The notes below the pieces were generated by a model. That model was not told the DNA's origin. It ran no database searches and saw only the letters and a list, made by a program, of their open reading frames with translations. From assembly GCA_008933995.1 (NCBI GenBank), contig WARS01000029.1, positions 19,437,511 through 19,501,510 of the forward strand: DNA of 64,000 nt, written 5' to 3'. Source of the stretch: Datnioides undecimradiatus (lineage: Eukaryota; Chordata; Actinopteri; Lobotiformes; Datnioididae). Made by a program: the position numbers and the translations under genes. Shown piece by piece: positions 44,231 through 57,861 of this stretch (positions are counted from its first letter, which is position 1; every line of letters begins with the position of its first letter).

Positions 44231-44948
44231 CAGGGAGAAACAGAAACAAAAGTTGCTTTGTGGCAACGTTACATACGGCGAGATCAGTCTTTACATCAAC
44301 CAACGAGCATGAAAACCTCATTTGAAATATGCCAAACAATACAAATGAATTAAATGTCTTGATAAGCGTAACCTAACAACGATGGAGCTGATTTTGCCAA
44401 ATGATTTGGCAAAAGCTGAACTGCAGAACTGATGTGCATGTTTATGTGCATTCAGCACCATTATAGGGTGTAATGAAAAGGAGTGACCAGCAGATGGTGG
44501 TATGACTGTGTGGTAAGAACACTAACTGAAGGGGAACATCAGTCTTTCTCCACCACAACATGTTTTACTCTACATATCTTAAAGGGGTAAAGTCAACATG
44601 TCTTGAGGGTATTTAATCTTTAATAGAAAAGGCCTCTTCAGCTCTACAGCCATTGTCTTTGACTTGACCTGAATAACTTGGTAAGAAATGTGGTGTAAAG
44701 GAAGCATTAAGAAAGTATAAACACCCGTAATCAGTAGCTGGGGAAGTATTCAGAGCCCAGAACAGTGAAGTGCAAGACTTTAAAAGTACTTATCATGCCC
44801 TGATGGTGAAATTGTTCCAAAATCTGTGTGAGGTGAAGTATTTGTGACCTAGGTTTTAAGTATAACTACGTCACTTCTGTAGTAAAAACACACACAGGGA
44901 ACAAAGACTTGCTTAGAGGCACGTCAAAGCTGACTCATTTGTATGTAA

Positions 44949-45230
44949 GGCACGTTTTCTCCACTGGACACTTGATTAACTGGATCATGTTTTCTCTATT
45001 TTTACAGAGCACCCATCAGTGCACTGGAATTGCACCCTACAAGGCAACTTATCCTCATTTCCTCCACAGGATGAACACATTGTATTGCATTTTCTCCACC
45101 AGTAGGATACCACAGAACGCATTTATCACGTTTTCTCCACTGGAATGATCCCCAGCAGTTACTTTATCACGTTTTCTCCACTGGAGGTCCACCCTAAAAA
45201 GACATTTTATCTGTTTTCTTCAGAGGAGGA
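44949..45230. repeat. Degenerate minisatellite with TTTTCTCCACTGGA core
   Basis: The core CACGTTTTCTCCACTGGA occurs three times almost exactly (near 44951, 45128 and 45169). More diverged copies occur near 44987 (TGTTTTCTCTATTT), 45056 (CATTTCCTCCACAGGA), 45086 (CATTTTCTCCACCAG) and 45210 (CTGTTTTCTTCAGAGGA). Spacing is mostly 36-42 bases with one longer gap. The phase of the unit relative to three changes, so this does not encode a repeat protein. Confidence 0.75.
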
Positions 45231-46984
45231 GAGCATTCACCTGTACTTTTGCAGCATTTCTTTTCAAATAAGTGGTGTTGGTAAATAAAGTAGTATTACA
45301 GTAACTGCTCAATTTCCTTTGGGAGCACAGCTGCATGGAAACACCTGCTATCAGTAGCCTCTTATCCTCCTTTCTCAAGTATTTCCTTGGATCTGGCAGT
45401 TACCTGTGCATATTTAGGATTCACTTCTTCTCATTTCTCATCTATTGACTTAAAAATTTGTCCTGTGCTTCACTTTGTAGCTGTCACAGATTTGTCCGAT
45501 TTTAAAGCGATACACAAGATTCTTTCACTTCTACCCAAGGAGACAGTGCTTTTGCACTCTTTTACGTACCAGTTCGCAGCTATGAAAGGAAAGGAAGTCT
45601 TAAATGGCTCCAAGCGCAATAACATAGCTCAAGATGGCATAAAATCCATGGACTCATACAATGAAATCTCTCAAAGTCTGTTTCCTTAACGTCCCTTATC
45701 ATGCATACCAGAGAGCGAACATGCTAGATCCAGCTGTAAGGCTTACTTTAAAATACACATTGAGCTCATCTGGCCCAGTAAGTGTTATTTTAAGAATAGA
45801 AGCATGTTTATCACCACTGTTATTGTTAAGAAACACAACGCACACAGAAATGATATTTTACAGTGATAACACAACTTTATTGGAATCATTTGATTGATTA
45901 AAGCAGACTGGAAATTCATTTTTACAGGAAACAGATGGTCGTTAATCACGAACAGAGAGGAGGGGAGTGATTTGCTCTTAACTCAAGTGGATGATGTGTT
46001 AGTGTTGTTTTTGAGTTGTTCGCGGCTGCAGTAATTACACACACACACGCATGAAACACACACTGTTGCGCCTGTGCACGCGTAAAGATGCGAATGCACA
46101 AACGCATACATAGCGAGCCAGTTTTGAATTTCCCCTCACACGCTGCATGCATCCCCGTGCATCCCCAAACACTGAGGATAGTAGAAGAGAAGATAATGAG
46201 TAAAAATGATGTTGTTCTCTCTTCATCAACTGCTGTGCGGAGGCAGGGGGATTGCGAAGATGAAGGCTTAACAGGCAGCCTGCAAATCAGTTTTATGGTA
46301 CGTCTGGGTCCGAGCACCCTCACCTGTCCCAGCAGGTGGAAAATATAATTAAATTCATATCTCACATATGCTAAACATCTAGCAGCACAAAGGGGTAATA
46401 TATTTGTTTTGGTGTTTTGGTCCTATGCATGTTTATGTTCCCGTAGCTGGCCGCCTCTGCGTGCCACAGACACCACTTATGAAAGAAATAAGCCCATCAC
46501 AGGGAGTGAAGAGCGAGCCCATTACAGGCATCCGCTTTATGTAGTGTATGGATGCCCTCGAACTCAACTCACACTGGGCTCCTGTGCCAGCCAATTACAC
46601 TGATATACAGTGTTCGTATTTGTGTGTGTGCGCCCTCACACTTGCAAACACACACTCAGACGGGCGAGTTTCTTATTCCAAATGTAAATCTCTGTGCTCA
46701 GCGGCAATCCCCTCATCATACAACACATATAACTGAACACACATGTGAGTGCATATAGAGCCAGAAAGATTGAACTGAGGGGAATATAGAATAGAAACAT
46801 ACACACACACACACACACGATCATATGTGTACACACAAGTGCTCCTAATCTGCATTGCAGATGTTTTTTGTGGCCTCTCTGTCTGCCAACACCAGGATGA
46901 TGAGCCGTCCTCGTTAGCATGGAGACTTTTAGCTGTAATTATCTGGTAATGGCACTTAGCCCATCAACTCCTCCTCTAGTGTGT

Positions 46985-47310
46985 TCCAGTGAATGCACAC
47001 ACGCACGCACACAAACACACACACACACACACACACACATACTCGCACACATATCCAGACACAAGCACACACGCTGGCATGAAGCTATACAGACAGACAC
47101 AAACACAGACTGACAGACACACATGACCACACACAGCTGGACAGAAATCCTTGAATACAGACAAAGAGGAGCGCACTCAGACAAACACACACACGCAAAT
47201 ACAGACAGGCAAACATTAATGGATACACACGCAGCTAAACAGAAATACGCACAAATGTGAAAACACACACGCAGTGACAAACACACACAAACAAACACAC
47301 ATGAGCACAC
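46985..47310. repeat. Imperfect CA/CAGA-rich array
   Basis: More than 300 bases dominated by ACACAC, ACAGAC and ACAAACAC blocks, with a perfect CA core near 47011-47038. It is an old, mutated microsatellite. The 123-codon Cys/Val-rich antisense ORF across it is a repeat artefact. Confidence 0.9.
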
Positions 47311-50300
47311 ACACAGTCTGCCATATCTGTGCTCCTCCGTCTGCCCCCATGGCTAATCTGTGCAACTTATTATCCAGGAGATAATAGAAACTGTCATCCA
47401 TGAGGCAGAGGAAGGAGGGAGACAGAGGCAGAGGGCTGCCCATGTGTTCACTGCATTTTTAATCAGAAAGAGACTTTACTGCAGGAACTTTATGAGGCCA
47501 GATGTGGAAAATTAACCGATCTGGCTCCTTTCACAAAGTCGAAACACCTTATCACTGCAACAAAAGGTGCCACAAAGTGTTACAAAGGGAGGAGCAAAAG
47601 TGCTGATAGATGTAAAATGAAATGGACCAAGAGAGACAGAGAGACAGAGAGAGAGAGAGGAAATGTAGGGAAAGAGCTGATGCAACTGGAAAGAACTGAA
47701 AAAGGTGGAGGGAGACCAAATGTTAATTTGCTTTTAACAATCACATTTTATTGCAATGGTTGTGAAACACTTCGGTTGTTCATTCTGCGAAATTGTTCGC
47801 ACACTGGAGCGCCATAAACCCGCATCTCCTCAGCAGAGCGCTCAGAGGCAACACAAAGGAAGAGGGAAGCATAATGAGAGAAAAGAAGAAATAATGAGGA
47901 GGGGGAAGAGAGGAGACAATAATGATGAATGATTAAACAGAATTACTACAGCAAACACAAGCACAAACTCTGCTTTATGTCACTGTGGTTTAGAGAAAGT
48001 GCTGTGCCCTGAAAACAAAATGGCAGATTCATCTTTCTTGGATGAAAGAGCCAGGCAGATTGGCAGCCTGTCTGGGGTCCAATGTGTTGCTGCACTCGCA
48101 GTTTTAATTGTAATAACATTAGAGTAATGGGGGGCCTCCAGCCAGCGGGGGCAGCGGAGCATGATCATTCGACCCAATACCATGCAGGTTTTAGGAAAAT
48201 GGTTCAAATGAAGCATATTCAAATGTCTTTCACCCCTTATTTGTTACTGATAATGTACACTGTATTATCCTACAGTGTGATGCACACAGGAAATAGACAC
48301 ATTTCCATGTTCCATTGATTATGTCTGCAAACAGTTAATTAGTTACACTTCCAGTAGACTTAAAGTCACATTAGTGTTCAGTTCAAGGTGTGTTTCTGGT
48401 CACGTGACCAATGTATAGCACAAGGAGGATAATCACTTTGCTTTTAATGATTTGCTAAATGTTAGCAGCTATTTGCTAACTTTGAATGAAAAATATGGAT
48501 AATGAAACATGTATGATACACATGATTTCATTATCTTGCCAGGACAGCTTGCACTTAACTTTAGCCTTAGCTTTAGGTTCATAGGAGCTGTTGATACTAA
48601 ATGGCTGCAATGGCAGGGTTTTGTTCGGAAATCCAGTGTTTTTCTCGCTTTGTTTTAAAGAAATCTCTGTGTCCTCTTGTGCATAAACTTCAGCAACTAT
48701 CCCACTATGGACTTGTGGTTGCAAGGAGCTAAAAAGCAAACACTTTGTGCAAAAAGTGCTGGCAGGTGCTGATCCTGAGGACAGGCGGGATGGGCATCGA
48801 CAGTATCTGAAACATGATGCATCATTAATAAGATGTTGAATAAAACACTACAGTGGTAATAAGCCTGTGCATGCTAAGCCGGTAGGTTAAAGACTATATT
48901 TTTGCATGCAGCCCCGTTACTGAAGATATGCTCCTGCATGCATGAGTCATTTCATCTATTGTTAATGTAAAGATATTGATTTTAGGGCACGCTTTAATTT
49001 TCAGTGACATTATGAGGAGGCAGTTTGAGCAAAGTCCCAAGGTGCAAATTTTGTGCAAATTCCATTTATTTATAAAAACACTGAAAAGCTCAATACAACG
49101 TGTAATATACGACAGGATATGAGGATTTTGTTGCTCTGGTGCAATGCATGGCAGAAACTTAAACTGATCAATCGTAAGCATTGTTTATTTCCATCCATTG
49201 GGTTAAAATGATTGTGCTTAAACATAATTTAAAGTTTAAAACAACAACAATGTGGAATAAAACGAAACGCGCACCTAAAAACGTGCCTCAATTTACGACA
49301 GAGCCGCTCTCCGGTGGAAGAGGACAGGAGCACGCTGAGGTCAGCTCCGCTATTTCGAAATAATTTTCATAAGCAGAGTCATTCCAGGATCCCAAATATT
49401 TTATTCATTTTAAGTGACAGGTGGAGAGAGGAGTTTTTCTGCACTCAGCCACCTGGATGCCCCACTAACTCCGAACGTTAACTAATGGAGTCCGACATTA
49501 GCTCCGTTTAGCAGAGGAGAGGAAGCGAGTGAGAGAGCGTGAGCGAGTGAGAGGTTTACCAATATGTATCTGTGATAGCTGCTATATATCTATATAAAAG
49601 TACTGGTCGTGTTTAGAAAAGCATCTCGGAAAAACTGATTTATATTGACCTCAATACCAGGTGGAGCTGCAGAGGAGCTCTTGTTCAGCAGTGCTCTGAC
49701 AGCTCTTGGCTGCTTCACCCTCCCTAAATCTTGCTGATTCAGTTTTGCAAGATCAATTAACATCATAATTTAGGTGCATGGTTTTTATTTAAAGGAAGAA
49801 CTGAGGGAAAATTCACACCTATTAAGATGCTGGCTCAGAGGCTGGCATTAAAGAAAGGCAAGGGACAGCTGCCAAATCATGACACAATTGCATTTTTTTT
49901 TTTTTTTGGAAATGTTTGCAGCACTCCACGTTCCCAAGAACAACAGTCAACCATCATCTAAGTTAAATGCATAGTGTCATATGTTTTTGTCTAAGACGGG
50001 TGTTTCAAGCCAACAACCTGAACACAGAAACAGAGCCCACAGAGGGGCTATCGTCAGGCTCTAGTGGTTGCTAGTTCTTGGTAGTCATATTGACATTGGA
50101 GGCCGTTCTCGGCTACGACCGGCCTCTAAAGTTGAATTCACTGAGAAGTCGGATGCGAAACGCTCGTCCTCGACTCTGCATGAAGTGACTCTTTTTGAAT
50201 TTTGAATGAAGGCCGCAAGTCGACCTCAAAGACAGCAACCAAAATTCTAGATATTTCTACAATACGTGTCTCGAAAGTGGAGGGGGACAGATTCAAGCTG

Positions 50301-51205
50301 AAATATGCTGCACTCTGCTCAGCCGCTGACGCACAGAGCACAGCTCACAACACCATAACCTTTAGATCCACCACGAGTCCTTCAGTTATCACGAATCCTC
50401 AATGAAACCATTGAGCTGCCTTGGCTTCTGTGACGCTTGGAGAGATGACAGTGCAGGATGCTGCCAGGGTTGAATCTTCAATGAAGAGCAACAGCAACCC
50501 TGGAACAATGGGCCAAAGAGCGCCCATATCCTCAGCCAACTTCCCCCGCCGGCTCATCCATCAAAGCCCCAGTGAACTGTCATTCCTCTCAACTCTCCGG
50601 GGACTACACACATCTCCTGTCTCCCGTTTTTTCCCCTTGCTTACACTGTCAGCCCATTTTACCCTCAGACTTCAGTTCTGTTTCTCCCTCCCTCTACTGT
50701 AACTTGTCTTTTGCTCCGGAGAGCTGAGCATTGTGGACAAAGAGGAAACGAACCAGAAGGGTGCTGGTGACATATTCATCCATCACCAAAGCAACACACC
50801 AAAAGATCTGTTTGGGACACACGGACGTCAAAAACAGCCCTGTGAAATCACTGAACCCAGCATTTTCTGTGAACACTTCAACAGCTAAATGCACCAAGCT
50901 TCAAAGTTGGGAGTATCAAAGAATGAAAGTACTTCATCTGGTCTGGACTCAGGTGCTCTGCAGAAGTGACCGCAGTCACTCTGGGGGGCTTATATTACAT
51001 TCAAACAGCAAAGAGAAAACATAACTTTACATGCATTTTGCCTTGCCTCATAAAAATGTTTTGATCTTCTGCAGAAGAACTGAACGGAAGATTTGCTTTT
51101 GGACATGAAGGCAGGAGGAGCAGATCAACTTTGGCCCCGATTCTACTTCCTGAGCTACAGACGGACTTTGAACCCTCTACAATAACAATGCGCTCTCCAG
51201 CCAGG

Positions 51206-51482
51206 GTTGGAGGAAGTATAAAGATCTTCTGCTTAAGTGTAACTATTAATACCACACTGTAAAAACACTTACGTAAAAAGTCCTAAATCGAAAATTCACT
51301 TAACTTAAAATAAAATATGTAGTTAAAATCAGGAACAATTCATTATTAACAGTGCAAAATGCAGAAAACGTCCACCATGACTGTTACTACTCTACATTAC
51401 AGCATTAGATTATTGTGCTAATGCATTAATGAAAAACAGGATTTTGCAGTTTTAGTCGTGGAGCTCATTTTAAACTAATTTG
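51206..51482. mobile_element. Diverged copy of a common teleost dispersed repeat
   Basis: The segment runs GTTGGAGGAAGTATAAAGAT, CTGCTTAAGTG, AATACCACACTGTAAAAACA, AAAAAGTCCT, and later AGCTCATTTTAAACTAATTT. This order strongly resembles a high-copy, non-coding dispersed repeat found in many percomorph fishes. It has no ORF. I identify it from memory of the consensus and cannot give a family name. Confidence 0.6.
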
Positions 51483-51488
51483 TGTAAG

Positions 51489-51540
51489 ACTGCAGCTAAT
51501 GATTATTTTCATTATGGATTAATCTGCCAACTTATTTACT
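51489..51540. mobile_element. Fragment of a second teleost dispersed repeat
   Basis: The blocks CTGCAGCTAATGATTATTTT and CATTATGGATTAATCTGCCA match the characteristic start of another widespread fish repeat rich in GATTAAT motifs. It directly abuts the preceding repeat, so the two may be nested or co-inserted. Confidence 0.6.
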
Positions 51541-51677
51541 ACATCTACTGCAGTAAATACATTGAGTGTGGATAACTACGAAGGAACTCAGACCTACTTT
51601 TAAAGGCCCATCTTTCCTGGGTGAAGAAGATAAAGCAACACAAAGCAACACAAAGCAGGTTGGACAATTTTTATAAA

Positions 51678-51683
51678 TTTAAT
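51678..51683 (-). promoter_or_regulatory. lrp8: Candidate distal lrp8 polyadenylation signal
   Basis: ATTAAA on the minus strand, with a repeated TTGTGTTGC GT-rich element 20-45 bases downstream. Confidence 0.35.
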
Positions 51684-52842
51684 ATATCAATATATAGAGA
51701 TATTTATCAACAGCTTGATTTCATAGAAACGTGAGTGAGACCATTTTGGCATACAGTACAGATATTCCATGTAAGTACAGAAGATGCTAAGTTTTTAACT
51801 CCCCCCACCCCTTCCCTCACCAACCCGCCAGTTAACGCCACCCACCCCCCGCCCCGCCCCGCCCCGCCCAAAGACACATAACACAGAAAAACAGAAAGAG
51901 TAAAAGTATACAGGAGCACAAAACAAGGCACCAATAAATTAAAATGATAACCCTCTGATTTTTTTTTTTTTTTTCTTTTTTTAAAACACACACAACAACA
52001 AAAATCTATTCAACAGAATTAAATACAGTATGAACACTAAAAACCTGTGATGCTTAAAAGTTAAAAAAGCAAAAACAAAGAAACGGAACAGACGGAGAGA
52101 AAAGTCAACAAAAACACTTTGGCAGATTATTAATTTTTAGTTACAATCAAGTAGTAACAACCAGTGCTCTTGTGTACAACAAATTCATATATAGTCTACA
52201 CTTTTTACCCCAGAGGTTTATTTGTCTTTTTACAGATACATTTAAAAACATTATCAAAAAAGTTTTGCCGTATGAAAAACGATTTACAAGTCACGATTCA
52301 AAACCATTGACTGTACCATTGGACCACCCAATCTGTTCCCTTGTTTTTAAATTCTCCTCCTAAGAACTGCTATTCTTTACACAGTGCAGAAGGCTTCTTG
52401 AAAAGTTTTGTGCAACAAACAGCGTAAAAACAAAAAAAATGCCTGCTGTATGGCCGTGGAATGGACAGAGCGCCGAATGGGTTTGGAGATTTCACATCAG
52501 CAACATTTCGAGAAAATGCAGTTTTGCAAAAAAGCTTTTCTTCTGATAGTTTCTTATATTCGCAGTGATTCTCTTCCAACTCTACCACTGCTGAACTAAC
52601 GCGTGTCCAAATCCGTGACAAAACTGTGATTTATCAAAATATTTCCCATGTAGATCATCATCATCATCATCGAAAACCATAAAAAGATTTGCACACGAGG
52701 ATTTCACAACTTCCCCCATTGCTGTCTCCGCCCCCAACCTTCACGTTAATCTGACTGGTAGAGAAACGTAGATGACTGAACACTGCCCTTCAAGTAATCG
52801 ACCGTCAAGAAGATCGAACATGAAACTGAGAACGGCTTGGCG

Positions 52843-52844
<2 letters not shown>

Positions 52845-52886
<42 letters not shown>
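52845..52886. repeat. GA microsatellite
   Basis: 21 GA dinucleotides without interruption. On the lrp8 sense strand it reads as a CT tract. Confidence 0.97.
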
Positions 52887-52891
<5 letters not shown>

Positions 52892-53844
52892 CTACAACCA
52901 CAGACTACAGTCCGCTAAAAAACACATGATAATGGGAGGAACCAGAAGTCAGGTGAAGGAGAGTCACTGGACTGGGCTAAGCAGAGTCAACGAGGGCTCC
53001 TTCCACTGTCCACAAAACTGTAGCCGGGTTGGGGGGTTGCTGTGGTGGGCGGGTTGCAGCCCTGGCCGAGCGGGGTGCTTGTCCGCCTGCTTGCTGGTTC
53101 ACAACTGGGGGCTCTTTCATTTTCAGCTCTGGGGGTTTCCTGTGTTGTTTTTGGGGTTGCAGGTTACTTCTCCAGGCAGCTGCCCCCCCCCCCCCATTCT
53201 TCCAGTGTGTGCGCGTCTGTCTGTCTACCCAAAGACTGATAGCCCTTGCCAAAGGAAAGATGTCAATGGCGGCTAAGATGAAGATGGGAGGGCGAGAGAA
53301 TGAGCGTGCACAGAGAGACAGCAGTGCTGACTTTGCTCTTTAAACTTGAAATTCAGTAGCGTAACAACCACTGAAAGACTTGAAGCCTCACAGCTGACAT
53401 TAGTTTTGACAGAGTGCTTGAGGAAGTGAAGAGGTGGGGAGATGTGAGTGAAGTTAGAAAGCAGTCAGTGCATTCTGGTTAAAGCGACGTGGGTCAGATT
53501 CTCTACTCGGAAGAGACTGAAAACAAGCGTTAGAGGGGCGCACAGGCGAAAGGAAGGACACGCCACAGGATTGTTAAAAACATGGAGGGCTATAATTACA
53601 GCGTACAATTACACTGGACGATGTGTTATCATGGCTGTTCGAATTGTTATCACCCTTCTCATAAATAAACTAGGTGTAATCTTGTCTTGCATGGTGTAAC
53701 ATAATTCAGCCTGACCTATTCTTATAGCAACCTATTGTGCACAAGGAGTTGTTTGGAATATCCAAATGGATCCCAAGGATCCCGTTGAACCAGTGATTCG
53801 TGAAACTGGGTTTCACCGTTTAAACTGTTTTAGCTGGTAAAGAC

Positions 53845-53947
53845 TTAAAGGACCAGTGTGTACAACATAGTGGCATCTAGCAGGACTTGCTTCCTCTGTA
53901 AACGTTGCCCATTAGATCCCCTTAAATCCCACACACTGGTACTTTAT
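53845..53947. mobile_element. Short MITE with terminal inverted repeats
   Basis: The left end TAAAGGACCAGTGTGT at 53846-53861 is mirrored by the right end, whose reverse complement is TAAAGTACCAGTGTGT (53930-53945), matching at 15 of 16 positions. The interior contains the TAGTGGCATCTAG block typical of a widespread percomorph MITE family. At about 103 bases this copy is probably internally deleted. It has no coding capacity. Confidence 0.85.
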
Positions 53948-55380
53948 GTAACGTGTAAAGCGGTTGCTAGGTAACATTTGTAGTGTTGTCCCAGCACAAG
54001 CCAATGGCGCAACAGGACGTGACTGTAACATCAAAGAGATAAACTGAACATAACAGCAAATGCAAATTATCTTCTGCAAATGTAGGCATGACTCTGCTTT
54101 CATTTACATACACAGGGTACATGTTTCAGAGTTAGAAGTACTCACACAATTCAAAATTAACAGAAAATATCTAACTACACTACCTTATCTGATCATTTAA
54201 TGTAACTTTCATGTTCCAGTTTAATGAACATCATTAGACAACATTGTGATCTAGCGTAAACAGTATCTCATGACATCTCCTTCAGTCTAAAGGTATAATA
54301 TATTAGCGAGCTAACATGAGCTATAGCAGCTGGCTTGGATAACTTGAACAGTTGAACCTGGCAGTCATTAGTCGTGACTATTTAATAACAACCAAACTCT
54401 ACGTAAGAACACGCTTTTGTGTTTAAATTCAGTCTCAAGTTAGTAATGAACAAGCTGACGAACAGCTGGTGCAAACATCCGACTCACTGTTAAATAAAAA
54501 CCTCGTGCAAGATATCACGTCGCACACTGCAGCAACTGCTGGGTTAACACTGAAAGACTTCAAGTAACTAAGTGACGACAAAAAAAAAAGAAATGACCTG
54601 GAGCACTAAACACACATGCGCCTATGTAACGTCTCACCTGTCAAACAATAACTGAACATATGTACATAAACACCGCTATTACTCTTGGACCCTTCTCCGC
54701 ATGAGGCTGAAAGCTCAACTTGATCCTCAAAGCTGCAGCCTGCTGTTCACAAATATGAATCAAGAATGTCTAGAAAGCATACCATCCAAGCACGTCCTCT
54801 ATAACCACTACAATCACTGCCTACTATGTGATGAATGACAAAAGTTCCTCTGAGGACCTTCTCAGCGTCCTTCAAGTGGAGACGACCGCTCTCAAGGTGG
54901 CCGCAAAGTGGAGCGGCCAATCTGTCTTCACACTGTAGCAATAATAAGTTTTCTACAATGCCACGCTCAGTCACCTCAATAAATAAGCAATTTATAGCCC
55001 TAACTGCAAACCCACAGTATGGAACTCCATTAGTCCTGCGGCAAACGTGGACATGAAGGAAACTCTGTGGAGTGCAGAGTTGGCTGAGCCGGGTTCGGGA
55101 TTTATTTAACCATCGATTCACAAATATCTCTGACCTGCGGCATCTGTCTCATCATCTTGCATCTCCATCATCTCCTCTTTAGGGCTCTGAATGCACGGCC
55201 ATCACACCGCCCGATGACCACCGTTTTATACCCAAACGCAGCTGTGTCAGTCGAAACTGTTTCATACACGTCAGTCCCAGATTCTGCCAAAAACAGACCA
55301 AACACAGCAGGCAGCTGCCAAACCGGTCCAGGATCGTGCCGAGCTGAGACACGGTCTTCCCCACCACGTGTGTGATGCAT

Positions 55381-55386
55381 TTTATT
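55381..55386 (-). promoter_or_regulatory. lrp8: Candidate proximal lrp8 polyadenylation signal
   Basis: AATAAA on the minus strand about 2.5 kb after the stop codon, followed by CACACGTGGTGGGG. Confidence 0.35.
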
Positions 55387-57847
55387 TTGTTTTATCTGTA
55401 CAAGGTTAAGATGAAAGGAGATGGCCTCCCCCTTGTGCTCAATCCTCCTTCGTTAGACAGACGCAGGGGGACTGCAGTGCTGGGGAGGACTATAATTTAC
55501 CTGTCTAGCATGCCTCTTACCGCATACAATACATAGAAATCCCCAACTGTGCATCACAACCTGAGCGGAGAGAGTGCCATCCCTCTGAAGGAGGTGAGCA
55601 GGCAGAGTGTCAGGATACTGCGACACAGCATCAGCAGAAACCTGGTAAAATGAATGGCCCACCATTCATCTTCCGCGCACAAACCCGCTTGCATACAGTT
55701 TAGTCTAAATCCTGGCAGCCACTTCCTGCCTACCTTTGTCTCTGTGCGCGTCTTTCTCCCCCCCCCCCGCGGTTACCCGAGCATCTAGACTGAGCAAACC
55801 TTTCCAGGAATCACCGAGAACCATGAATAATTACTACCATTAATCAAATTTTTGTTTGAGTGACCGTACTGTCGGCATATAGAGTTAGATGAACAAATAT
55901 GCTGAGTGTCTACTGAGCCTATATTGGAAGACTTTAATGTTTGCATTTTATACTTTTTCTTGCTTTTTATTCCAAACCTGAAAAGACTGTGGAAGTGGCA
56001 AAACAAAAGCCCTTCTGAGCCCAGCACAGCTGAAATGCAACATTGCTAAAATTTGCTTTTCTAAGAATGGAAGACCAGTGTCTGTATAGTTTGTACATAA
56101 AGCACCTCTATACCTTATCTAATGCATTAAAAGTATGCTTAATGCCTTCAAAATGCCCTTTATTGAGACAAAATGACGTGCAGAATGGGAATAATTTGCC
56201 AGAAATACTTGTAACAGTGATAATGTTATGTTGTCATGACTGCTTCTAGTATTTCACTACTACAACACATTGTAAGCAATTACTTTGAACGTCACGGGGC
56301 ATGAATTCTATCTGATTCACTGGGCTGGAAGCATGTCTGTGGCAAGCCAATGGAAGATCAGCTCTTTGCGCTGGTTTACACGTTTCCTCTCCATCCAGCT
56401 TTCAAATCAAATCAGTGCTCGGCTCAGTCAGCCTCAGCGTATTAATACTCATCTGCTCACACAAAACAAGGCCGCTAACAACCGCGCCGAACAGTCGGTG
56501 ACAGGGGAAAGCGATTCCTTCTGAATGCGGGCTCCTTTGCTACAGCGTGCCGTGCACAAAGCGCGCGGCACGCTGTTCAAACGTGGCACTAAAGGGGCAG
56601 ATTTCGATGCTAAGGAACACCAAACGCAGTCCTTTAAAGCCACCGACACGCTGGGATCGATGTTTATGGGGTGCTCAAGTTCGCTAATATCTGGTTTGGC
56701 AGCAGCAGAGAGCGATAAAACTCAGTGCCTCACAGCATCATTTTAATATCTTAAGACAGTCGCAGGAAGGTGTTTTGTAGCACTCTGCCATCTGAACATT
56801 AAGGTTTACATCCGAAACGCTGATGGCAGCAGACACAAAGTCAGGAACGCACGTGCGAGCCTTAACACCCTCCCTCCGCAAACAAACAAAGCAAACAATC
56901 CCAAGTTCATTATTGACTGTTGGCACACCTCTGACACCAGGAGAGAGGATTACCCATAATCCTTTGCCTTTTCTGCCCTGCTGCTTTTTTGCCTTGAGGC
57001 ACGACCCTCTGGTGGCACAAATCCTCCTCCACAAAAAAAAAAAAAAAAGCACCCTCCCTTACTCTTTCACCCCGAATTCACCTCCAAAGATGCAGACAAC
57101 CCCATCATTTTTCTCTTGTCTGTGTTACCCTTGGCTATATTTAGCTTTGCTTGCCTACATACAGTATGTCAAGGGGCGAATGTGAGCGGCTGGGTGTAAG
57201 AACAGATGACATTCCCCGGGTTTTTCTGTTTTTTTTAATGTGTCATGTCAGCTCAAGATGTAAAAGGAGCTAAGAAAAAGAATAACGTCCTCGCCTGCTA
57301 CCGTATATCCTTGCAGGCTTGAACATATCTGCCTTATGTACCGTGCGCTGAGACGCTGAGCCCATATTTACAACAGCAAACACATACAAATAAATAAAGA
57401 GTCATAATATGAGGAATTAAAAATAATGCACGCCAGCCTTTCCCTCTTGTACGGTGGCCAGACAGCCCTCTATTTACAATGTGCCCTAAGACAGCCAAAT
57501 GAGGTTAGTCCGAACAAAGTCATCAAGCAGCATTTTATACACCACTGCAACTAATGAGAGGCAGAGAAAGGAGAGGAGAGGGGCAGAGACTACTAATAGC
57601 ACTAAGGGTAGGTAGTAGTGGCTAGTAGTGGTAGTAATGTTACTCCAGAGGAGAAAGTAGGAGAGTGAAGGGGATACACAAGATGTACATGTCATCCCTG
57701 CTCCTTATAAAGGGAGGCAAAGTGAGGACTCCATCTCTTTCTCGTCTGCGTTGTACTGGCCTCATTGTAGTGGTGCAGAGGCTTGTGGTGAGAGGAGGGG
57801 CCAGGATGGGATTGGAGGGAGGGAGTGGGGGTAGGCAGGACGTATCT

Positions 57848-57861
57848 CCCCCCCCCCCCCC
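57848..57861 (-). repeat. lrp8: G14 homopolymer just after the lrp8 stop codon
   Basis: 14 consecutive C on the plus strand, reading as G14 in the lrp8 transcript and separated from the TGA stop by a single A. Confidence 0.95.

Larger units (their letters stand above)
44231..51200. other. Gap between converging kank4 and lrp8
   Basis: No supported gene. Contents include a degenerate ~40-base minisatellite (44949-45230), CA-rich arrays (46799-46820 and 46985-47310), a GA-rich patch near 47632-47662, a T-run near 49892-49909 and otherwise AT-rich unique sequence. ORFs of up to 139 codons exist, mostly in CA-rich DNA, and none is recognisable. Confidence 0.6.

Noticed and set aside
44738-44850. 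Possible second copy of the GGAAGTA...AAAAGTACTTAT dispersed repeat
   Set aside because: Only two short blocks resemble the family, which is not enough to separate it from chance.
46939-47310. Cys/Val-rich 123-codon antisense ORF
   Set aside because: Product of CA/CAGA repeats.
54747-55121. 124-codon minus-strand ORF in the putative lrp8 3' UTR
   Set aside because: Longer than most chance ORFs here, but no known domain and no plausible separate promoter. Conservation of the reading frame in related fish would be needed to reopen it.
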